From the NCBI GenBank assembly GCA_002409595.1, contig DHNQ01000021.1, positions 90,302-118,637 on the forward strand: 28,336 bases of DNA, given 5' to 3'. Positions 23,916-28,336 of the stretch are shown one piece after another. Each line of letters opens with the position of its first letter. The first letter of the stretch is position 1. The notes under the pieces are model-generated. The model saw only the letters and a list, made by a program, of their open reading frames with translations. It made no database searches and was not told the origin of the DNA. The position numbers were made by a program, and so were the translations under genes. Source of the stretch: Dysgonomonas sp. UBA5412. Its GTDB lineage: Bacteria > Bacteroidota > Bacteroidia > Bacteroidales > Dysgonomonadaceae.

Positions 23916-24662
23916 ATGAGAAAGAACATTGTTGCAGGAAACTGGAAAATGAATAAAAATCTGCAAGAAGGCGTTGCTTTTGCAAAAGATTTAGAAGCAG
24001 CTTTAGCTGGCAAAACATTGAAATGCGATGTAATCATCGGCACACCATTTATTCATTTGGCAAGTGTTGCATCATCTACTAAATTAGGAGTAGCTGCTCA
24101 AAACTGTGCAGACAAAGCTTCCGGTGCTTATACCGGCGAAGTATCTGCTGCTATGGTCGCTTCTACCGGAGCTAAATATGTAATTTTAGGACACTCGGAG
24201 CGTCGTGCCTATTATGGTGAAACAGATGCTATCCTTAAAGAAAAAGTATTGTTGGCTTTAGCAAATGGTCTTAGCCCTATTTTCTGTATTGGTGAAACTA
24301 AAGACGAAAGAGAAAGCAACAAACATTTTGATGTTGTAAAAAATCAAATAGTAAACGCTTTGTTCGATCTTTCTGCTGCCGATTTCTCTAAAATCGTATT
24401 GGCATACGAACCGGTTTGGGCTATCGGAACCGGACTTACTGCAACTTCTGCTCAGGCTCAGGAAATACATGCGTTTATCCGTCAGACTATTGCCGAAAAA
24501 TATGGTAAAGAAGTAGCAGACAATACATCTATCCTTTATGGAGGAAGTGCTAACGGAGGTAATGCAAAAGAACTATTTGCTTGTCCTGATATCGACGGTG
24601 GTCTTATTGGAGGAGCGTCATTAGATGTTGAGAAATTTATCCCTGTTATCGAAGGATTTTAA
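23916..24662 (+). CDS. tpiA: Triosephosphate isomerase
   Basis: This glycolytic enzyme interconverts dihydroxyacetone phosphate and glyceraldehyde 3-phosphate. The 248 residues form a complete TIM barrel. Catalytic residues are present: Asn9 and Lys11 in GNWKMN, His93 in ILGHSERR, and Glu165 in AYEPVWAIGTG. The phosphate-binding ILYGGSANGGN is intact. A 168-base gap precedes the gene; it is AT-rich, and I see no exact promoter or stable structure in it, only CAACTTTG at 23838-23845, one base off TAnnTTTG. A terminator follows the stop codon. Confidence 0.98.
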   Translation: MRKNIVAGNWKMNKNLQEGVAFAKDLEAALAGKTLKCDVIIGTPFIHLASVASSTKLGVAAQNCADKASGAYTGEVSAAMVASTGAKYVILGHSERRAYYGETDAILKEKVLLALANGLSPIFCIGETKDERESNKHFDVVKNQIVNALFDLSAADFSKIVLAYEPVWAIGTGLTATSAQAQEIHAFIRQTIAEKYGKEVADNTSILYGGSANGGNAKELFACPDIDGGLIGGASLDVEKFIPVIEGF

Positions 24663-24675
24663 TATTTAGATATAA

Positions 24676-24716
24676 AAACCGATTGCGGTGCTTTATAATA
24701 GCTCCGCAGTTGGTTT
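24676..24716 (+). terminator. Intrinsic terminator after tpiA
   Basis: AAACCGATTGCGG (24676-24688) pairs with CCGCAGTTGGTTT (24704-24716), 13 pairs with two G-T wobbles and a 15-base loop, followed by CTTTT. It separates tpiA from the SPOR-domain gene, whose start is 17 bases later. Confidence 0.8.
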
Positions 24717-24732
24717 CTTTTAAACAAAGGAT

Positions 24733-25239
24733 ATGAAAAAGAATCTTTATATTTTACTGGCCTTATTGGCAATATCGGGTTTTGTATCAGCTCAAAACGG
24801 AGATAAAACTATTGTAGATGATCTTAATTCATCTAAGTGGGGGCAGGGGAATATCAAAGTATTTCAGGACGATGCCATACAAAATCTTGTAGCCGTTCGT
24901 CATACAACTTCGGCAGAAAATACTGCCGGAAACTTGGGAGTAGTAGACCCTTCCGGAAACTATACAAAAGTAAGAGGTTTTAAAATTCAGGTTTATTCCG
25001 GAAATAACCAACAACGCTCTAAGAGAGAAGCCGAATCTAAGCAGGCGCAAATTCGTTCAGCCTTTCCTGATTTGGAAACCATTGTCAGTTTCCATTCACC
25101 TGTATGGCGATTGCGTGTGGGCAATTTCTTGAGTCAAGAAGATGCCGAAGAAGTGTTGAAAGAAATGAAAAAGACATTTCCGGGCTTTGGACGCGAAATG
25201 TACATTGTAACAGATGTTGTGAAAAAAGCAGCAAACTGA
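24733..25239 (+). CDS. SPOR-domain secreted protein
   Basis: The 168-residue protein has a signal peptide (about 1-20, cleavage after VSA) with no lipobox cysteine. The C-terminal half (about 83-160) is a SPOR domain: it starts with GFKIQVYSGNNQQRSK, continues with ETIVSFHSPVWRLRVGNF and ends with REMYIVTD. SPOR domains bind denuded peptidoglycan glycan strands, often at the division site. The middle (about 21-80) is low-complexity and polar. The gene is preceded by the tpiA terminator and followed by folE, an arrangement I recall from Bacteroides. Confidence 0.88.
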   Translation: MKKNLYILLALLAISGFVSAQNGDKTIVDDLNSSKWGQGNIKVFQDDAIQNLVAVRHTTSAENTAGNLGVVDPSGNYTKVRGFKIQVYSGNNQQRSKREAESKQAQIRSAFPDLETIVSFHSPVWRLRVGNFLSQEDAEEVLKEMKKTFPGFGREMYIVTDVVKKAAN

Positions 25240-25327
25240 TTATAATCTCAAAATTGAAAATAATTTAGCAGACAGTCGTTCTTGATATAATTCTTATTAT
25301 AACGGCGATGCTTATAAAAATATAATT

Positions 25328-25340
25328 GGGTCTGCGACCC
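25328..25340 (+). other. GC-rich hairpin in the folE leader
   Basis: GGGTC and GACCC form a perfect 5-pair stem around a TGC loop, in an otherwise AT-rich leader, ending 13 bases before the folE start. No T-run follows. It could influence ribosome access; its small size means chance is also possible. Confidence 0.3.
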
Positions 25341-25353
25341 TAAAATCTTCATA

Positions 25354-25917
25354 ATGCAAGAGGAACAAAAAATAGACGATCTGGCAACTCACTACAAGAA
25401 TGTTATTAGTATTCTTGGCGAAGATGCCGAACGTGAAGGACTACTTGATACACCCGTCAGAGTGGCAAAATCAATGCAGTTTCTTACTAAGGGATACCAC
25501 GAAGACCCTAAAGAAATATTACAAAAAGCTTTGTTTAAAGAAGATTACCGACAAATGGTAATTGTAAAAGATATAGACTTCTATTCGTTGTGCGAACATC
25601 ATATGCTACCCTTTTGGGGCAAAGCTCATGTAGCTTATATTCCGAACGGATACATAACGGGACTAAGTAAGATAGCTCGGGTTGTAGATGTCTTTGCACG
25701 TAGGCTTCAGGTACAAGAGCGACTCACTCTCCAGATAAAAGAGTGTATTCAGGATACACTCAACCCACTAGGAGTTATGGTTGTTATTGAGGCTCAACAT
25801 ATGTGTATGCAGATGCGAGGAGTGCAAAAGCAAAATTCTACTACCACGACATCTGACTTTACAGGAGTGTTTAATCAGGCAAAGACCCGCGAAGAGTTTA
25901 TTAATTTGATTCGATGA
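25354..25917 (+). CDS. folE: GTP cyclohydrolase I
   Basis: FolE converts GTP to dihydroneopterin triphosphate, the first step of folate biosynthesis. The 187 residues match the usual length. The zinc and catalytic residues are in SLCEHHMLPF (Cys80, His82, His83) and in QHMCMQMRG (Cys151), as in E. coli Cys110, His112, His113 and Cys181. The conserved ITGLSKIARVVDVFARRLQ and the C-terminal QNSTTTTSDFTG, which closes the substrate site, are both intact. A hairpin terminator follows. Confidence 0.97.
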   Translation: MQEEQKIDDLATHYKNVISILGEDAEREGLLDTPVRVAKSMQFLTKGYHEDPKEILQKALFKEDYRQMVIVKDIDFYSLCEHHMLPFWGKAHVAYIPNGYITGLSKIARVVDVFARRLQVQERLTLQIKECIQDTLNPLGVMVVIEAQHMCMQMRGVQKQNSTTTTSDFTGVFNQAKTREEFINLIR

Positions 25918-25941
25918 ATTATCTGAACATTTAAATATACT

Positions 25942-25979
25942 TGCGAGGTTTTCTGAATACAGAACGATCTCGCATTTTT
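25942..25979 (+). terminator. Intrinsic terminator after folE
   Basis: TGCGAG (25942-25947) pairs with CTCGCA (25969-25974), and an inner stem of TTCTG (25951-25955) with CAGAA (25960-25964) sits around an AATA loop; TTTTT follows at 25975-25979. The TatD-like gene begins 14 bases later. Confidence 0.75.
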
Positions 25980-25992
25980 CTTTATTATATCT

Positions 25993-26658
25993 ATGTATCT
26001 ATATAATGTACATACACATAAGATAGGACCTTCGTCAATCGACGGATACCCGATACAGTATATATTGAATACATCACCGGCGGAGTATACGATTCACGGT
26101 AGCACGCCAGAGAATGTTCATTTCTCTTGCGGAATACACCCTTGGTTTGCTGACCGTTGGGTAGAACAACTACCGTTGCTTAGAGATGCAATATGCCAAC
26201 CTAATGTTGTAGCCATAGGAGAAGCAGGACTTGATAAACTGCGAGGTGCAAATATGCAAACCCAGATTGCAGCTTTTAGATCACAAATAGAATTAGCCGT
26301 AATTCATCAGAAACCCCTTATTGTACATTGTGTAAAAGCTTGGGACGAACTGATTGCACTCTATAAAGAATATCGGAATGATGCTGTGCCTTGGATTTTA
26401 CATGGGTATAGAGGAAATCCGGAGCAAACAAAACAATTGTCAAAATTAGGATTTCTATTCTCTATCGGAGAGATGTTTAATAGAGATTCTTTAAAGTATA
26501 TTCCCCCTTCATCTCTTTTTTGTGAAACAGATGATTCGGAATTGTCTATTTGTAATGTGTATGAGCTATTATGCGATGATTTGGGGCTTTCATTTGATCA
26601 ATTTGCTTTTGATATTGAAGAAAATGTGAATTTATACCTTCTGGATTTGACAAAATAA
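25993..26658 (+). CDS. TatD-family metal-dependent hydrolase
   Basis: The 221-residue protein carries the metal-binding residues of TatD-type nucleases in order: HTH (His7, His9), Glu77 in GEAGLD, His112 in IVHC, His137 in LHGYRG and Asp180 in ETDD. TatD proteins are usually about 255-265 residues; this one is shorter, mainly in the loops after the first two metal ligands, where GIHPWF is still present. The family acts as 3'-5' exonuclease or phosphodiesterase in DNA repair and decay, but substrates of the short Bacteroidetes forms are not known. It lies 53 bases before the asparaginase gene and may share its transcript. Confidence 0.85.
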   Translation: MYLYNVHTHKIGPSSIDGYPIQYILNTSPAEYTIHGSTPENVHFSCGIHPWFADRWVEQLPLLRDAICQPNVVAIGEAGLDKLRGANMQTQIAAFRSQIELAVIHQKPLIVHCVKAWDELIALYKEYRNDAVPWILHGYRGNPEQTKQLSKLGFLFSIGEMFNRDSLKYIPPSSLFCETDDSELSICNVYELLCDDLGLSFDQFAFDIEENVNLYLLDLTK

Positions 26659-26711
26659 TATATGAATCTAATTTATTTAATTACTTTTACGTATTCAATG
26701 GCAATATTGAT

Positions 26712-27776
26712 ATGATAGACATAAACGCACATATACTATTAATTTACACGGGAGGGACTATCGGAATGGTCGAAAATAGCAGAACCGGAGCATTGGAGCC
26801 GTTTGATTTCTCTCATCTAACCGGTCATCTGCCCGAAATCCAAAAGTTTCGGTTTCAAATAGACCATATTGTTTTTGACCCGGTTATTGATTCTTCGGAA
26901 ATCACACCTGAACATTGGAAAAAGATAGTGCATGTCATAGAAGACAACTATGCCGACTATGACGGATTTGTTATATTGCATGGTACAGATACTATGGCAT
27001 TCACAGCATCAGCATTAAGCTTTATGCTCGAAAATTTGCATAAACCCGTTGTCCTTACGGGGGCACAACTTCCAATCGGTAAGCTAAGAACCGATGCTAA
27101 AGAGAATCTTATAACTGCTCTGGAAATCGCTGCCGATAAAGATACATTGGGAAATCCGATTGTACCCGAAGTCTGTGTCTTTTTTCAAAACGATTTGTTA
27201 AGAGGTAATAGAACGACTAAGGTAAATGCAGAAAACTTTAACGCTTTCAAATCATATAACTATCCCAATCTTGCCAAATCGGGAATCCAGATACGATATG
27301 ACCGAAAGGCAATCATTCACCCTAATTATGATAAGAAAACAGTTTTTCATTATCGGCTCGACAATCGTATTGCCTCATTGAAGCTTTTTCCCGGTATAGA
27401 CAGAGAAACTGTCCAAGCTATTCTGACATTGAAAAATGTTAAGGCTATTATTCTCGAAACCTATGGATCCGGTAATGCACCATTATCACCATGGTTTTTA
27501 GATCTGATTCGAGAAACAGTCAAAAGGGGAGTTATTATAGTCAATATAACTCAATGTAATACAGGTATGGTAGACATGCAACGCTACGAAACCGGGCGTG
27601 AACTATTGCGAGCCGGAGTTGTTAGCGGTTTTGATGCAACCTTCGAAGCAGCACTAACCAAGCTGATGTTTTTGGTTGGACATAGATACGAGAAAGAAGA
27701 AATTAAAGTAAGAATGCGTGTTCCCCTAGTAGGCGAAATAACACGTACAGAAGATAGGCTGAATGAAACAATATAA
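26712..27776 (+). CDS. ansA: Type I (cytoplasmic) L-asparaginase
   Basis: The enzyme hydrolyses asparagine to aspartate and ammonia. The 354 residues without signal peptide fit the cytoplasmic type I family (about 340). The first catalytic threonine is in YTGGTIGM (Thr16), the second in HGTDTM (Thr92, Asp93), and the conserved GAQLPIGKLRTDAKENL block is intact. The C-terminal domain contains the ETYGSGNAP motif that contributes to the neighbouring active site in the dimer. Its end overlaps the next gene by 14 bases. Substrate preference between asparagine and glutamine cannot be told. Confidence 0.93.
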   Translation: MIDINAHILLIYTGGTIGMVENSRTGALEPFDFSHLTGHLPEIQKFRFQIDHIVFDPVIDSSEITPEHWKKIVHVIEDNYADYDGFVILHGTDTMAFTASALSFMLENLHKPVVLTGAQLPIGKLRTDAKENLITALEIAADKDTLGNPIVPEVCVFFQNDLLRGNRTTKVNAENFNAFKSYNYPNLAKSGIQIRYDRKAIIHPNYDKKTVFHYRLDNRIASLKLFPGIDRETVQAILTLKNVKAIILETYGSGNAPLSPWFLDLIRETVKRGVIIVNITQCNTGMVDMQRYETGRELLRAGVVSGFDATFEAALTKLMFLVGHRYEKEEIKVRMRVPLVGEITRTEDRLNETI

Positions 27777-28242
27777 GGACTTGAAATCATTGGCTGCAAA
27801 ATCAAAACCATTGTTTGTCCAATATTATAAGAAGAATAAAAAACGTCTTGTTAAGATGGATCAAATTGTGCATCAATTGCATGAAGACGTTACAGCAAAG
27901 ATAAACTGCCTCGAATGTGCCAACTGTTGTAAAACATTAGGCCCAGCAATTTATGATAAAGATATAGAACGCATAGCAAAAGCTTTACGTCTAAAACCAG
28001 CAGAAGTCGTTGATAGATATCTTCGCATAGACGAAGATGGCGATTATGTCTTCCGCGAAATGCCATGTCCGTTCCTTTTATCGGATAATTATTGCTCAAT
28101 ATACGAATCTCGTCCCAAGGCTTGTCGTGAATATCCACATACCGATCGCAAACGCTTCCACCAACTCTACCCCCTAACCATGACCAACAGTAGCACCTGC
28201 CCCATCACCTACCAAATCCTCCACGACCTCTTATCTCGGTGA
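27763..28242 (+). CDS. YkgJ-family cysteine-cluster protein
   Basis: The 159-residue protein has a CxxCxxCC signature (Cys49, 52, 55, 56), plus Cys102, 111, 121 and 146, eight cysteines in all. The spacing of the second group, with CPFLLSDNYCSIYESRPKAC followed by REYPH, is typical of the YkgJ/UPF0153 family, which is thought to bind a metal or iron-sulfur cluster. The function of the family is not known. A basic N-terminal segment (about 1-45) precedes the cluster. It overlaps the asparaginase gene by 14 bases, suggesting coupled translation. Its last 30 codons differ sharply from the rest in base use: third positions become mostly C. Confidence 0.88.
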   Translation: MKQYKDLKSLAAKSKPLFVQYYKKNKKRLVKMDQIVHQLHEDVTAKINCLECANCCKTLGPAIYDKDIERIAKALRLKPAEVVDRYLRIDEDGDYVFREMPCPFLLSDNYCSIYESRPKACREYPHTDRKRFHQLYPLTMTNSSTCPITYQILHDLLSR

Positions 28243-28260
28243 CGCCCTTCCCCTTTTTCA
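28141..28260 (+). terminator. C-rich, G-poor stretch, possible Rho-dependent termination region
   Basis: I count 53 C and 12 G in these 120 bases, in a window that is otherwise AT-rich. It covers the end of the cysteine-cluster gene and the start of the gap. High C with low G in the transcript is the hallmark of Rho loading sites, and no strong intrinsic hairpin follows. This is inference from composition only. Confidence 0.35.
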
Positions 28261-28280
28261 TCAAAAAAGATTACAATGTA

Positions 28281-28288
28281 TATCTTTG
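28281..28288 (+). promoter_or_regulatory. Possible -7 promoter element for a gene right of the window
   Basis: TATCTTTG matches TAnnTTTG. The nearest partial -33 box is TTTC (28256-28259), 21 bases upstream. The window ends 48 bases later without a start codon that opens a clear frame, so the gene it would drive is out of view. Confidence 0.4.
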
Positions 28289-28336
28289 TCTTGCAGATGA
28301 TTAATAAAAAGTGCTAAAAAAAGAATAAAAAAAAGC

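Noticed and set aside
28253..28269. Intrinsic terminator after the last gene
   Set aside because: CTTTTT and AAAAAG can form a six-pair, nearly all A-T stem, too weak for a terminator, with no T-run after it.
1..28336. tRNA, rRNA, CRISPR array, insertion sequence, prophage or defence genes
   Set aside because: I looked for regularly spaced repeats, transposase motifs and terminal inverted repeats, and for structured RNA genes in the gaps; none was found, and the gaps are too short for most of these.

Overview
This window looks like chromosomal DNA from a member of the Bacteroidota, most probably the order Bacteroidales. The evidence is: AT-rich sequence; promoters of the TTTG-N19-TAnnTTTG type (an exact match stands before the nuo operon); weak or absent Shine-Dalgarno sequences; a Nuo complex without NuoE, NuoF and NuoG; a NigD-like lipoprotein, GldD and a DoxX/thioredoxin-like protein related to the Bacteroides BT_3928 family. 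A Dysgonomonas- or Paludibacter-like organism would fit, but I cannot fix the genus from this window. All 30 genes I accept are on the + strand.

Layout. (1) 1-3792: mutY, then a polytopic GT-C type glycosyltransferase and a GT2 polyprenyl-phosphate hexose synthase, which probably work as donor-maker and transferase. (2) 3848-14362: an operon for an 11-subunit NADH-dehydrogenase-like complex I (nuoA, B, CD, H, I, J, K, L, M, N), with a textbook Bacteroidetes promoter at one end and a strong hairpin terminator at the other. (3) 14391-15609: an ExbB/TolQ-ExbD/TolR proton channel pair without a TonB/TolA partner, ending in an AT-rich hairpin. (4) 15701-18515: an ECF sigma factor, a protein with a short cytoplasmic N-terminus, one inner-membrane helix, a long linker and a C-terminal 8-stranded outer-membrane barrel, and a NigD-like lipoprotein. 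This block is closed by a strong hairpin terminator and is the best candidate here for a little-described system. (5) 18543-21783: a minimal MscS channel, ssb, gldD and a second GT-C glycosyltransferase. (6) 21852-25979: a housekeeping group of a duplicated DUF1599 protein, a DoxX/thioredoxin-like membrane protein, tpiA, a SPOR-domain protein and folE. (7) 25993-28242: a TatD-like hydrolase, type I asparaginase and a CxxCxxCC iron-sulfur/zinc protein, ending in a very C-rich, G-poor stretch that could be a Rho termination site.

How the genes may work together. Nuo pumps ions with electrons from a donor that is not encoded here (no NADH module), and the ExbB/ExbD pair next to it spends the proton gradient. 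The sigma-barrel-lipoprotein block looks like an envelope-sensing regulatory unit. The rest is DNA repair and replication (mutY, ssb), envelope glycosylation, and central metabolism.

No tRNA, rRNA, CRISPR array, insertion sequence or attachment site was seen. No gene-free stretch is longer than 300 bases; the longest is the 204-base nuo promoter and leader region.
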